This document shows, piece after piece, positions 11,049 through 24,501 of a DNA stretch of 64,000 nucleotides. The position numbers were made by a program, and so were the translations under genes. The stretch's first letter is position 1, and every line of letters starts with the position of its first letter. The notes under the pieces are model-generated. The model was not told the origin of the DNA, ran no database searches, and was given only the letters and a program-made list of their open reading frames with translations. This DNA comes from Liquidambar formosana (taxonomy: Eukaryota; Streptophyta; Magnoliopsida; Saxifragales; Altingiaceae): positions 6,897,036 through 6,961,035 of the forward strand of contig CM077833.1 in assembly GCA_039720395.1 (NCBI GenBank), read 5' to 3'.

Positions 11049-13455
11049 TGTAGACACCCCATTTTCATCCCTAAGAGTTCATGAACTCATTTCATGAGTT
11101 CTTGAAGCATTTAGATGTCTCTAAGCCTTAAATGACATTTTTGCCCTTTTAAGCTTATATGCATAGTTCATTATTCATGCATGTTTTTATCACTTTTTTG
11201 AATTCCATCACTTGCATTAGTTTTTAGGTGCATTTAGAATATGTGTGTGTAATTTGGTTCAATTCCAGATAGGTTTGGATAGTTAATTAGAACTTTTGTA
11301 ACTTGAAGGGCAATTTCGTCTTTTAACTCGTATCTTTTCCAATTAACCTCGAAACTCATCGTGAATTGTTCCATTGAGTTTATAATAATGAAAAGATTCT
11401 AATTGTAGTGTCAATTTAAGGATTGAATAGGTTTGAGAACAATTTACCATATTATTCACTTATTGGCTAATTGACCATTTTCAGTTAATTGCCTTGTTAA
11501 ACCCATCCACTTGACCATAGTTGGAGATTTTTGATCCAAAAATATTCCAGACTTGTTCTTCATTGAAATATGGAAATTTTGGCTTTTGAATCACTCAATT
11601 TGGTGTTAATTTGAGGAAGACATGACCGTTTTAGGATAAAAACCCAAAATAAGTCAAAACTGGGGGAATCAAGAGAAGACCCTTAGGTGACCGGTTCACC
11701 CAACCAGTCCAATTGGTTCACCCAACCGGTCTCCCGAGGTTCTGTGCTCAGTTTTCCCTATTTTCAAGAAAATGCGTTTTAGGACTTTCCTACTCCGTTT
11801 TTTTTTTTTTTCAAAAGAGTTTTAATCTTATTGTTAAGTGATTTTGAGTGGTTTAAGGACCAAGAGAATTAATAATAACCTTAGATTAGTTTTATGGTGA
11901 ATTAATCTCAACCATTGAATCCTAGGGTTGGTTAGCTATGAATATAGACCTTCTTATTAGCATCAAAGGGGCTTTTGACACTCCATATTCACTAGAGAAA
12001 GGGGGACCACGAATTTGCACACACATATATGCTTTAAGAAAGCATTCTACTACATATTTGAAGAAGAATAAGAAGGAATTCAAGCCTAAGAAGAAGGAAT
12101 AACGCAACAGAGGTTTCCTTTGTTGTAAGTTTCCATCATCTCTCTATATTCTCTCTCTATTCTTCTCATAGTAAATTCTCTACATGCTTAGAGCTTGTTA
12201 TTGATTTGAATATCATGTTTATTTAATTCTATTGAGTTCATATGATTATTATTGAGTGCAAGCATGCTAGTGGAGTAGGATTTTGTGAATTATGTGTTGA
12301 ATAGTGATTTTCTCTCTCTAGAATAGGGGTATGTTTTGCACAGCATATTAGTTGATGTGTTAGGGTTGTTTTTTCTTCATGGTTCATTTATATGCATGAT
12401 TTTAAGAACTTTTCATGTAGAACACTTTATGTGTAGGGTTCATCTCCATGGGTATATAGATAATTATTCTTTTGGAGGATAATTATCCTTTTTAGAAGGT
12501 GATTCTTTGCATGAGTGCTTTCCGGAGTGTGTTTGAGTGCGCTATTTGTTTCTTTGCATTCTTAAGTATATATTTTATATAGGATATGTGAAGAAATCAT
12601 TCATGCGCAGTACTTTTATATCCTAGGATAGTTAATTATCTTATGATAGTTTTTCTTAAGAAAGTTCATCGTAAAGATGCTTATTTCATGTTTTTACATA
12701 AAATCATTATCTAATGCATTATGTTTTATTTTCTTTTCATGTTTTGGATTGTTATATGATATTTTCATCATAATAATTCATATTTGCATGATTTTGATAT
12801 TTTTATGCATAATAGTGAGTTTAGAGCATATAGGAGCATATTAGGGTTTTGTTTTTCTTTTGATTTTTGCTCTTTGCATGATTATTAGTATGTTTTAGGG
12901 ATGTTTAGTATTCTGTATAGATTTGAGTTAGATTCTCTAATGATGATTTGAGTATGAATATGGTTGGTTTGAGCATGATAATTGCCCTATAGCATACATA
13001 GGGTGATTAAATGGTGATTTCTCAATGCGATGGGATTATTTGCATTTGGTAAGTTGGTACATGGTGAGTCTTGTTATGAATTTTTCCCTTCTCCTTTTTG
13101 GGTTATTCTCTTTGCATTGAATCATGATAAGTTTTGAGTTTTCGTTCTTTTAAAACTCACTATTCTCTCAAAAGTTCCCTTTTTTTTTATTTTATAAATT
13201 TCTTATTAAATGGAAACTTAGGATTTATGGTAGTTTATTGTGAAAGGAATGAATCCCCCTTCTTCATCGAATTACGTGGACTTTGATCCTTACATCTTTG
13301 TATGTAATGTACCTAGGTACTCATTTGATGTTCAAGTCCGCCCTAGGATACATCTTAGGTTTTTTTTTTTCTTTTATTATTTATCTCTCTCTAATGCTTT
13401 CCATATCTCCCATACTTGTTTTATGGATGTTTATGAATACTTTATGGATATTTAC

Positions 13456-16052
13456 TATGAGGACTTGTTTTCTTAATAGGGATTATTACGGCTTAATATA
13501 TGAATAGCGTAGTTAATCCTTTGATTTGTTGGATAACCTCATGTAAGGGCAATCCATTTGTATGATAATGTGATATTATATGTGTTTTGATGCTTATTTT
13601 GATGAATTGAGTATCCTAAGTGAGTGTTGAGCCTTATTTGTAGTTTCGGGTTAAGCTGCTGAAATTTGGCTAAGTGTTGGGAAAAAATGAATTTTCATAA
13701 ATCTTCGTTTTTAAAGATAATTTTTTGGTGGTAATAGAAGTTTATAATATTATAAGACTTCTATGATTTTATGGGATTTTATTTGCATGTTTGGATTGGG
13801 TTCCTTACATAGTTTGTTTTAGAAAAATCTGTCGAGAGACAGATTTTGTACTAAAACTTCGAAATGAGATTTTGATATATTGGGAATTTGATTTTTCTGA
13901 TATTTTATTTGGATTCAAATAGGGGGTTTATTTGCTTATTTTCATTAAATAACTTAAAGTTACTTAAATGTTTTTAATGAATATAAGGCTAATGTCTGTG
14001 CTGATGAGGTGTAACCTGACTGACTGTCAATTTTTAGTTGTTTGTGTGTTTCAGACATCTGAAACACATTTCAGACGTCTGAAAGTGACATTTCAGACGT
14101 CTGAAAATTACATTCAGACGTCTGAAAATTTCAGAGAACGATGATTTCTTAGGTTTAGTTTCAGACGTCTGAAATTAACTTTTAGATGTTTGAAACTTTC
14201 GACTGGCAGTTTGTATATACGTTTGGAAAATGACGCATGTGCGTTTTAAAACACCCAAACCTCGACCCATTTCACCCATTCTCGACACTTAGAATGAGAG
14301 AAAGGGAAAAGAGTTGGAGAGAGAGAAAGAGAGGGACAACTTGGAGAAAGAAAGGTTTCCCCTCCATTTTTCCATGGATTTCATGCAATTTTGGCCTTGG
14401 ATCTCTCAATTATAGCTTGGTATCACTCATGGCCAACCTCTATTTCAAGTTTGGGAGGTATTTTCTCATGTATAAAGTTAGGGTTTCCATTCCTTTTGGG
14501 ATTGAGTTATTATATCCTTACATTTTGTGTTTATTGATGGTATTTATGATGTTTGGTCACATTTTGGTATTGGAATCTCCATTATTTCCATCAAGTATGG
14601 CATTTGGAAGCTAGGACTTGCTTTAGGGAGCTTGCATGTGCATCCTAGACTCGATCTACATGTCTATGATGGTGATTTTGCGTTTTCTTCACTCATATTT
14701 GAGGTAGGGGACATTTTCTCATTTTAAACCCTTGATTTATGGGGGTTTAGGTATAAATCATGTAGATTTACATGTATTTGGTGGTTTTTGCATAAGTATC
14801 ATGCATGGGTTATATATTTGCTAGGTTTTGACAAATTGTGGGAAACGTAGGGTTTGATTTTTACATCATATTGTTATAAAAATGTTGTTTTTGAAAACAT
14901 TATTTTGGAAATAGTTTGGGAATGATTTATGGGTGTCATTTTATATTGTTTATATGAACCCAATAATTATATGGTTTTTGTTGGAGAATTTATATATAAT
15001 TTTCTGATTTTTATGGAAATTATGGAATTAATAAATGAAAAGACAAATGGTAATGGTGAGGGCTACTGGAGACAGGATTACTGTGGTCCCAAAGGAACAG
15101 GACGTCTTACCGTGTCTTCTTATCCTTTAGTCCTGGGCTATGTGCCCAAATAGAGGTTACTGCGGTCCTAGGTAGGGATGTCTTGCCATGTTTCTTCTTG
15201 ATGTTACTTTCTAGACCCAGATAGGGATCCATAGTGTTTCCTCTTATTTCCGTGCGTAAGGGCCCCGCATGACTTGGGGAGGATTTATCAGTTTGAAAGA
15301 CTGATATTATGGATTGCTGGATATGGCAGATGATGATTATTGGCTTATAAGGCTGTGATATGGAATTTGGAAAGAATGATAATGGATTATAAATAACTTG
15401 AGTCATTTCTTACCTTTTTTAAAAATAAAAAGGGGTGTTGGTATCAAATGATTTAAACTTTCGCAGTTTATTTCATTATACATGTATCAGTTTTATTTAC
15501 TGAAAAATTATATTGCAAACTAATCAATGGTTTTGTAAGGTTCTTGAAAAGTATATAAACTATGGTTTTTTTTAAAAAACCTTAGGTTATTTTGATAAAT
15601 GTTTTCCTACTGAGCGTGTAGCTCATACCCCCACAGTTTTCTTGCAGGTCACATTTTCAAAGCTAAGTTGACCTGGGTTTTGGGAGCCCGTCAGCATGCT
15701 TGCATTCATATAGAAAATATTTGAGATAGGCTTTGCCTAGGCATGTATAAATTTGAATTTCATGGCCTGTAATAATTAAGTAGTAGTAATGTGGACTGAA
15801 TGGGACCCATATAACTACGATACAGCCTGTAAATATGTTTATTTTTGGACTATTGTGTGGATTAAATGGAAATATTATTATTATTGTGTTTTCCACAAGT
15901 TTTGAATAGTCGATAACTTGGTATGTCCTATTTACAGAAAGGACTATGCTGGATTTTCCAAAATAAAATATTTTTATTAAATATCTACCAAAATTGGTTT
16001 AAAATTGATTTTCTTACTAGTTAAATAACAGTCCCAATTTCAGGTCGTTACA
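13456..16052 (-). repeat. Solo LTR-like insertion, family D, TSD TTTAC
   Basis: A 2,597-bp block interrupts LTR C and is flanked by TTTAC on both sides (13451-13455 and 16053-16057). On the minus strand it starts TGTAACGACCTG, a common plant gypsy LTR start. Its other end is ...CTCATA, with TA instead of the usual CA. Comparison with the uninterrupted C copy confirms the joint. It has no gag or pol frames. It includes a striking array of GACGTC palindromes (14050-14195). Confidence 0.75.
14050..14195. repeat. Array of TTTCAGACGTCTGAAA palindromes
   Basis: About six copies of a perfect or near-perfect palindrome centred on GACGTC occur within about 145 bp, separated by short spacers. The best copies read TTTCAGACGTCTGAAA. 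GACGTC is the C-box core bound by plant bZIP factors, so a regulatory role within the LTR is possible but is inference. Confidence 0.8.
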
Positions 16053-16407
16053 TTTACGGTGAATGGATGGTTATGGATGATTCTTTTTATATGCATGGTG
16101 ACTAATTAAGAAGTGATTGAAATAACCCATATAAATTAAGAGACCCATTTTGGGGCGATGTGGGTGCCTATAAGATGTTCCTTAGAACCTTTCCACATCA
16201 TAACTTAGTCTTCAAATCCTCTCTTTGCTTTGTTAAGACTTGTTTTTCCTTATTTGGAATCATGTGTTTGGTTTTCAAAAAGGTTTTCTTTAAAAAATGA
16301 GGTGGCGACTCCTTGTTTGTTTTGTTTTTGTGAACCCTTAAAAACAAATTTTTATTTATTTAAATCTCTACACTTTTTAAAAGGGCAATCAAAACCCGTG
16401 GTTTACA

Positions 16408-16612
16408 CCTTGTGATCTTCAAAACCCCTAATTTAACCCCCCCTAAGACGACTTAGGGTGGTTTAATTCCTCAAAATTCCCCATCCAACGGACAATCCAA
16501 CTTTTGGATCTTCAATTCAGGTTCCCTAGATTAATCAGGACCACGTAATCGAAGATCAAAAGGTACAAACCTTGCAATCTTTAAAACCCCCAATTTAACC
16601 CCCTAATGTGAC
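16408..16612 (+). repeat. Diverged tandem-like repeat, part 2
   Basis: This continues the repeat seen at 10801-11048, with the same 'ggtggtttaattcctcaaaat', 'ttggatcttcaattcaggttcc' and 'cgaagatcaaaaggtacaaacc' blocks. It is cut by the LTR at 16613. Confidence 0.55.
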
Positions 16613-17969
16613 TGATAAGCACAAAATATTCATTGAAACTATTCCCTAATTTATATTTTCTAGTTATTTTATTATATTTAATTTGGTGTGTTTAAAGTAT
16701 TTTTGATTTATTGCAGGGCTATTGAGTTTACACCAAGAAAATGACAATCGGGACTGCTTAAGTTAATAAATGCAACTTGAAGTGGGTTTCTCACTTGCCT
16801 AAAATTTTATGGAGCTGCAACAAGAGTTGGGTCAACAATTTTGAAGATTTGAGCAGCTGAAATTCAAAGTTTAAGCAAAGAAATTCACGATCCCAAATTC
16901 AGCAACAAATCTAGATAGATTGATCAAGTTTTGGTAATCTGGCTATAACTTGTGATTCCCATATCCAATGTGGGTGAAATTGGTGGCTTTGGAAAGAAGA
17001 CTTAAAGGACTACAATTGTTTAGTTTATGGAATTTCCTGATTCAAACGTTTTTCAAGTAAAAAATGAGCTGGAAGTGGACCTATTTGCAAAAATCTGAAT
17101 CTGGCAGAATTTGTTAAAGTGAGAATGTGGGTAGCCAAGAATTCAAAGAAAGGGGCGTTGCTTTTGACTTGTGGGATCAGCTAGATCCTTTCCCTATCCC
17201 CTATAAATATCAAGGGAATTCACAAAACAAGGGGGAGGGAAAGAGGAGGTACAGAGACGGCTAAGGGGAGAAACCAGTTTTTGGTTTTCTACATGACCAA
17301 CAAATCTTTGTCTTAGGGTGGAGATGAAGCCCTAATCAAGTATTGTGTATTTTATTGTATTGTGTTGTGGATTTGATTATTTGTATATGAGGATTGCATA
17401 ACTAGGAGGATTGTACTATTGATACAATTGGTTTTAGTGTTTTTATCTCAAATTATGTTTAATTTCTGCGATTTTAAATACAATGGTTATGCAATGGTTT
17501 TCACTGTACATATATTTGGAGATTAAGATGATTCATGTTTAGACAAGACGAGTCGTGCTCACAAATTAGTTTAGAGTAGAGTAGGTGAGACGGTTCGTGC
17601 TATATCTTTGATAAGTTATGCCTAATTTACAAATATATGAATCTTTTTTGATGATGTCATTGGGCTTGTAGCTACAATGAGCCTTGCTCGTACCAAATGA
17701 TAAATCTTTGAAACACATTACAATAAGAGCATTTTTACAAGATTAGTGGAGGATTCGAGACCCTAAATATTTCTTTTCTTGAAGAAAATATAAATTTATT
17801 TTGCTTGCATTTAATAGAGTTCAAAACCATAAAAATCATCTTTGTGAATTATTTTAGCATTCAGTTTTCAAAATTAAATTAATCCTAGTACAGTCCCTGT
17901 GGTACAACACCCATATTACCACTATATACAAATTTTGCATCCTACGGGTAATTGATTTTGAGACTATCA
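16613..17969 (+). repeat. Solo LTR family H, TSD GTGAC
   Basis: A 1,357-bp unit starts TGATAAGCACAAAATATTC and ends GACTATCA, with GTGAC on both sides (16608-16612 and 17970-17974). TG...CA ends, a TATA-like 'ccctataaatatc' near 17199 and a 3' portion with 'cagtccctgtggtacaacaccc' are typical of a gypsy LTR read on the plus strand. There are no coding frames. The host repeat reads through when the insertion is removed. Confidence 0.87.
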
Positions 17970-18260
17970 GTGACTTAGGGCGGTTCGATTCTTCAAAATC
18001 CCTCATCCAATGGATAATCCGACTATTGGATCTTCAATTCAAGTTCCTAGGAACAATCGAGGACCATTTGATCAAGGGTCGGAAGGCATAAGCCTTGCGA
18101 TCAACAAAACCCTAACAATCACTACCCAAATCAAACTTTGGGTAGCTTGATTCTCCAAAATCTCTCTCCCAATCACAAATTCAACTATTGGATCTTTAAT
18201 TCAATCCTTCAAGATCAATTTAAGACCATTCGATCAAACATCGGATGTCACTAGCTTCAC
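17970..18260 (+). repeat. Diverged tandem-like repeat, part 3 (about 170-bp units)
   Basis: Two adjacent units can be aligned: '...attggatcttcaattc' at about 18027 and '...attggatctttaattc' at about 18197, about 170 bp apart. This is the cleanest measure of the unit length of the interrupted array. Confidence 0.55.
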
Positions 18261-19475
18261 AATCAAATAAACCATCATATAAGTCACATCAATCGAGAAT
18301 CATAAAATCCCACGGCCATGATGAAGAATCATGGCTGATTTGACAAAAAGTGGGCTCACGCTTACATTGTAGGCGTGGAGAGCTCACTTTTATTGACTTT
18401 GAGCCTCTGCGAGCCTCCCTACAACCGCAAATGTGCTGCAGTGGAGAAATTCAATCACACTTACAATGTAGGCGTGGAAAACCCTCCTAGGCGAAATGCC
18501 TTTTTCTCTATTTTGGGCCATTTTGCCCCCATTAAATGGGGGATTTCCTTCTCAAATCTTTTCCCAAATACCCTCCATACCCAAAATGCCCTTCTAAATT
18601 ACCTTTCTACCCCTAAAAATCCATTTTTCCCTATAATACCCCCCATTTTTAATTCAAGGAGAGGACTTTTCTAAAAAGAATGCATATACATTCTATAAAC
18701 ACTCTTTCCTACTGTTAATCCTACACCAAAGTGCTACCAATTCACCCCCAAGGTCCCTATACACATCATAGTTCAACTCCATTAGGAGAAAGCCCTCCTA
18801 ATCTATCCACCAAAATCACCCTAATGCATACACACATGCATTAAACCTCTACAAAACCTCCCATCCTCCACTCATCCCACTTCTCAAGCACAACTTGGAG
18901 CATCAAAGGAGAATATCAAGGGAAGATTTTCAAGTCTAATCAAAGTGTAATCAACTCTACATCAACCAAAGCAAAGGTGAAAATCACCCACACTAGGTGA
19001 GCTTTCCTTTTATCCATTTCAGTTTTCCTTTCAATTTTTAGTTTAACAATATTAATCTTTGCAGCCTTCAAGATGTGATTATCACCCTCCTCCTTCTTTC
19101 CTGAGTATGCACTTGGACTTCCCAACACGTGTCGTGAAGGGATTAAAGTCTAATGTAGTGGGTTTGATGTGACAAGACCCAAAACCGCCCTCTTGCATGC
19201 AAACCCTTCCCATTAGGTTGCTAGCACCCGTTTTCCTTTTCTTTCGATTACATATGCGTTTGATTATGTGATGTGTGAAATGGAAGCTTAAACATGTCAA
19301 AAGTCAATTAGACACTTAAACAAAATCAAAGTTGGCAAGGCTAGGTTTATGCATGCATGCATGTTGTTTCACTAACCATTTGCTTATTTTCCTTATTGGT
19401 AAAGCTAACAACTTTAACCTAATTAATCCCTTTACAAAGGAGTTCACGGGCTTAATCGAATATCCCTATGCTTGG
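18261..19475. other. Repeat-derived intergenic DNA without genes
   Basis: No gene is seen. Two short imperfect direct repeats occur near 18361 and 18459 ('cttaca[t/a]tgtaggcgtgga'). The stretch at 18880-18990 ('catcaaccaaagcaaaggtgaaaatcaccc') has the style of a U5/leader region of a gypsy element. This would agree with an old element starting at 9015, but I cannot prove its end. Confidence 0.4.
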
Positions 19476-20799
19476 TGTGAGCGCCACGCCTTAAACTACA
19501 TAGCTTGAGAATACGCATTAGCCTCAAAGGACTAACATGGAGAGGAGTCACCATCCAATATTGGGAACGAGTGAACCTTAGTAGGGTCTAGTTCGTCATA
19601 ACCAGAGATTTGAGTTCGAAGCTAGGATACGTTGCTGGGAAGGTGTTAGGCACCCAGCTACGCCTGGTTGAAACTGGCCCCTACACATGATCAATGGCTT
19701 TAATTAATGTAAATGCTCAATTGAAATCAACTCTATTCATCTAATCACAGCAACACACAAATCATGATGATGTAACAGAGACAAGTGCAAAATAATTAGA
19801 AGGAAATAAAAAATATAAAATAATCAACCATCAATACAAATCAAATACAAAGAGCTGTCTGCCAAATATTCAGGTATATACACCACTGCGTACACACCAC
19901 TTATAATGCATACGCAATATTACCATTGCGTACGCATCGTTTGGCGATTCATGTCATATTCTGAAGTCTTACTTGTATACCATGAAAAGGTATGCACGTA
20001 ATTATTCACAGATTCACACCTCGAACCATCTTCATACTATCACAAGGCAAACATACATACTAATAGAGTAAAACCCTAATTTCTCCTTATAGAGAATCCA
20101 CTACATGATGTTTATGCAGAAATATACATGAAACCTTAGGTTCTCTCATGAGGAGAGTCCACTACGTGATGATATTCATGCTATTATATATGAAATATTT
20201 AATTGAATATGCATAGTGAACATAGTATCCATAGTAATAGCATTATTCTATCCAAAAGATCATCATGTTAAACAAATAAATATTAAAGGTTAAATCACTA
20301 ACTTTACCCTCAAGGTTATGCACTCAATCTCCTTTAGAATCCTTCTTTATGAACCTTCGGAATTGCAGCAGTCTCTTTGGACTCCTTTCTTTTTATCCTC
20401 TTTAGGGTTTTCTCTCTCAGTAAAAAAAGTCCTCCTTTCTAAGTGTATAATAGGATATATATAGGCATAAGGAAGTAAAATTAGGGTTTCTCCTAGCTTT
20501 CCCTGAAATCTAGGTCTCCTAAACATACCATAACATGTCTTCCTAAAAAAGGATAATTGGAGGGCCAAAAAGCCTGAAAAAGAGGTTTTGAAAACATTTG
20601 TTGCGTATGCATCTCGTTAACATGCGTACGCATCTTAGGTGATGCTTATGCAGTATGCCTCTAAAATTTAGTTTATTTTACCAGTTGCAATTCCAATGGT
20701 TCATTTGGACATATTCTGAAGCTTATTAAAATGTATAGACTACCCTTATCATAGGGTGTTTCCATTTCGAATCATTGGGTGCAAAATGGGGTGTCTAGA
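19476..20799 (-). repeat. Solo LTR family F, TSD CTTGG
   Basis: A 1,324-bp unit is flanked by CTTGG at 19471-19475 and 20800-20804. On the plus strand it starts TGTGAGCGCC and ends GGGGTGTCTAGA, so the minus-strand start is TCTAGACACCCC where TGTAGACACCCC is expected. It contains the gypsy LTR blocks 'gaggagtcaccatc' and 'gggaaggtgttaggcaccc'. It also carries a set of palindromes around TGCGTACGCA (near 19885-19945 and 20600-20650). Confidence 0.82.
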
Positions 20800-20865
20800 C
20801 TTGGAGAAATGCAAGGACATCATCAATCCATTCAAAATGGTTGATAACTGCTAACTTCTTACTAC

Positions 20866-21084
20866 TAACTATCTAACTACTAACATTTAGAGGTTGTAGT
20901 TGTTTGAACCTCCTCCGAGTTGTAGTCCTCGGACTCTATCCCTAATGCTTGAGCAATTTTCCTCTTCTTTTTTTTTTTTCTTTCTAACAACTAACTATCT
21001 AACTACTAACATTTAGAGGTTGTGGTCATTTGACCCTCCTCCAGGTTGTAGTCCTCGGACTCTATCCCCAATGTTTGAGCAATT
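20866..21084 (+). repeat. Tandem duplication, two units of about 125 bp
   Basis: The block 'aactatctaactactaac...gttgtagtcctcggactctatcc...gagcaattttt' occurs at about 20867 and again at about 20993, with a T-rich spacer between them. The units differ at a handful of positions. Function unknown. Confidence 0.75.
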
Positions 21085-23676
21085 TTTGGTTGTAAAATTG
21101 ATGGTGCTTTTGTGTCTATTGATATTTTGAAATGTTTATTTCAAATTTCACACAATGAGATGTTAGTCTATCAATAAGCATGCTAATGAATTCAAATTAA
21201 TGGGCCATGAGTAAGCTAGCATGCTATGGATTTGATTCAAACACCAGTGTCCCTAATCTACTATAGCATGATAGCTTACTATTCTTCAAAATGAACTTAA
21301 TCAATCGACTCGCCAAGACCTCAAGGAAAAATCCATCAAAAATCCAAGGACTCTCATATATCCCTATCCTATGTGGTAAAAATTTTGGATTTTATAAAAT
21401 TCATTTGATCCCTTTTTCAATCCATTACTCTAACTACGCTTAAATCGGGACATATTCATTTCACCCCAATTTTTGTGCTTCAAAAATTCAACAAATGATT
21501 TTTAAAAAATCCCAAAAACTTTGAGAGTGTACTTTTATGTATCCTAAGTTGACCCACCAAAGGAAACTGTAAGAAACATTCCCAAACTCAAGATATGCCC
21601 AAAATAAACACACTGCCACCAAAATGGCAGCATGTGTAATCTTTTCAAACACCCCTTTTTTATGACTCAGAAGAATCCCAAAAAAATTCACAAGTGTTCC
21701 ATAATAAGTCTATAACATCTCCACCGAGGGGCATAATTTTTTAAATTCATTTGATCCTCCATTGGACCAATCTTCCATCACTGGTTTTGGAAAAAAGTTG
21801 TTTTTTTTATCAAAGAGGACACTTTTGATTCACCCAACTTCAAGACTTTCAAAAAAATAAATTTTCTCCACATGTAAAATTCACCAAAAATCACAAAGTG
21901 ACCTTCAATGTGTTCTTAACATTCTCATAAGAGGATGGAAAATCTAAAAACCTTTTGTAACCTTAATGGGCCATTTCATTATGATTGGTTTTTAAAACTT
22001 TAACTAGGTTATGTTTTGACTTCTTCTTTTTTTGTTTTTGCTACTTGTAACATGCCAGATATTTATTATACATTAATTTTTGTTTATGTTGGGACCGAAA
22101 TTTAGTTGAAGAAAAAAAATATTATTTTGAATTTTTGATTATTAATTATGTAAGATTTTGAGTATTTAGGGAATAGTAGAATTTTGAATAATTTAAGGGT
22201 CAATTTGTAATTTTCAGTTCTTGAACATTTTATAAGTTTCCATTACTTTTTATGAATTTCCATTATATTCTATATAATTTATTTCATGCATTTGGTGGAT
22301 TATAATAAGATATATATGATGATATGTTTTGTACATTCCCATTTAAATCCATCACGTGTTACATGTATTATATATTATATTGTATCATTTTTTGACAAGT
22401 GGTGCTCTACGTGTCTATGGTTTACTTATTAAGAGGTATACACTATACATACATACATATATATATATATATACATAAATGTATAGTATGTGAGTTTAAT
22501 TGAGGGCCAGCCGTGCAGACTTACATGAGAAGTTACTTTTGGTGTGCAACATGTATAAACCAAAGGAAGAAGAGATGAGCATGAGAGAAAACTAAGAAGG
22601 CCAAAGAGTTTGATTATATATATGTGTGTGGAAGAGATGAAGAATATGGATATGTGACTATTAAGAGGTAGGAGGTTTAATTCTTATTCAATAAGTGATG
22701 CTTATTTTGATACTATTATTTTAAGTGAGGAATTATGATAGTTGATTTTAGTGATGGGCAATATATTTGGGAATTGAATTGTTATTGATTGTTGGATTAT
22801 ATTCGTGATGTATGATTCAGAGTTCGTATTGTTTGGTTTACCTATTATTTTTTAATATAAATGTGTGTATTGCATATGATGTTTGGAACAATATTTATTG
22901 TATAAGAATTAGATTTTTTACTGGCCAATTATTGCTCACCCAATATATTTTTAGGTCATTGTCATTGAAGGCACGTAGTAGAATTGGGGTTAAGATTTGG
23001 AGAAATGTATCTTGCTGACTTATTTTATTTGTTTTTTTTTTATTTATTTATAAAGTTGATGTAAATATTATTTAATGAGTTGAGTAATGTATATTCACAT
23101 GAGTTTTGGGTTAGCCATCGTCTTTCGCAACTATACTATACTTTGTAATGTTGAAGGAAAATCATTTTTGAAGAGTTTTATTTTATGGAGCTCATAGAAT
23201 TGAACGTGTTTTCCAAGTCGTTATACTACTAGGTTTTGATTAACTAGATTAACTAGTCAATTTTATAAGATGAACTAGGTTTTTATTAACTAGATTAACT
23301 ACTTAATTTTTAATGATTTTGTATCCCATTTTTGGCGCTAAAAAATATCATGGTTCCTATTTTGTGCTTATTTTGGAATTTTTTTGCAGCTTATTTTATA
23401 GCTTATTTTATTAGACGGTGAATTTCAAATTCACTAATAGGAAGTTAGCCCCGTTATTCGTCTCACAGTTTAGCCTATATAGGTCGGCTCGTACAGTAGT
23501 ACTCTTATACTAATATATAAAGTAAAATATTTTAGTGTGTTCGCTATTTTATTCCAAAATATCCCTTAAAGTTGAAAAAGTAATAAATTTTAAAATTTAC
23601 TAAATTATCCCCACTTTTATGAATGAAAGCCATTACCATAAAATTTTGAATGATAACTACTTTCGATAACTGATGA
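21085..23676. other. AT-rich intergenic DNA, possibly an eroded LTR
   Basis: No gene is recognised. The segment from about 22087 (TGTTGGGACCGAAATTTAG) to about 23500 has the composition and phrases of a decayed gypsy LTR ('aagggtcaatttgtaattttcag', a TA-rich core at 22447-22474). At 23503 a TCTTATACTAATATATAAAG sequence resembles a Helitron 5' end, but no partner 3' end was found. Confidence 0.35.
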
Positions 23677-24501
23677 TTAAAGAAAGGATAAAGAACACTT
23701 TAGTAGTATCCTGAACTTTGTGGATAATTTCAATTTAATACTTGAATTATTTTTTATTTTTAATTTGATACTCATAGTAGACCTGTAAAATGGATCGGTT
23801 TTTGATATGGATCTGATTCGTTTCTGATCCATTAATAATCTGAATCTATTAACCTATTTATTAACAAATCAAAGATATAACCTAATCCAGTCCTATAAAA
23901 ATCCAATCTGTTGAATTAAATAATATATTAGATTATATGTTTTACTAATTGTTAGTTTACCACATATCTATAGTCTTATTAACATTACATAGTAAAAATT
24001 TTATAATTTATTCTCAAATTAAAAGTTTATTTCTTATGATTATAAAATCTTTTAAAAATTTCTATATTTTTCCCCCAAACTTCATGCCTATTTTTTGTTT
24101 GCTATACATTTTCCAAGATTATTGGATCGGATTGGACATCCAAAAATAACATATTCAAATATGGTGTTCGCTTAAATAGTTTCAATCCCATAATTTTGAT
24201 GATAACAATACATAAGAAAGTCTTAAGAACTAATGAGCTTCATTGATTGATTTTAAGACATGCTTTATAAGCTTTTGTATGCAATCAAAGGACAAATTGT
24301 ACTATTCAAAGCATAGAGCATTCATGGACATCAAAAGAATCAATTTTACGCTCCAAAGTTGATCAAGTGAAGATATAGATTCTATGAGTGAATATATAAA
24401 GAATCAATATAATATTGATCCCAGTCAATGCTCACTTTTCTATAAAGAGCTCTATGTTCATGCATTACTTGTTTTGTAACTTAATTGAATCATGTTGGAC
24501 A

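Larger units (their letters stand above)
11049..16407 (+). repeat. LTR family C (solo), interrupted by family D LTR; TSD TCTTG/CCTTG
   Basis: This begins TGTAGACACCCCATTTTC and ends GTGGTTTACA. It is flanked by TCTTG (11044-11048) and CCTTG (16408-16412), a 4 of 5 match. The same family occurs inverted at 29020-31891 (2,872 bp). Without the inserted 13456-16052 block and its duplicated TSD, this copy is about 2.76 kb. It shares inner blocks with family A ('gaggtggcgactcc', 'agagacccattttggggcgatg'), so A and C are related. No internal coding region follows. Confidence 0.82.

Noticed and set aside
14237..14614. 125-codon frame
   Set aside because: Within the family D LTR-like insertion; low-complexity and hydrophobic, no domain, no support.
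18375..18674. 99-codon frame
   Set aside because: In repeat-derived DNA, no recognisable domain or splice context.
23503..23522. Helitron 5' end
   Set aside because: TCTTATACTAATATATAAAG is suggestive, but no CTRR end with hairpin on the plus strand could be paired with it.
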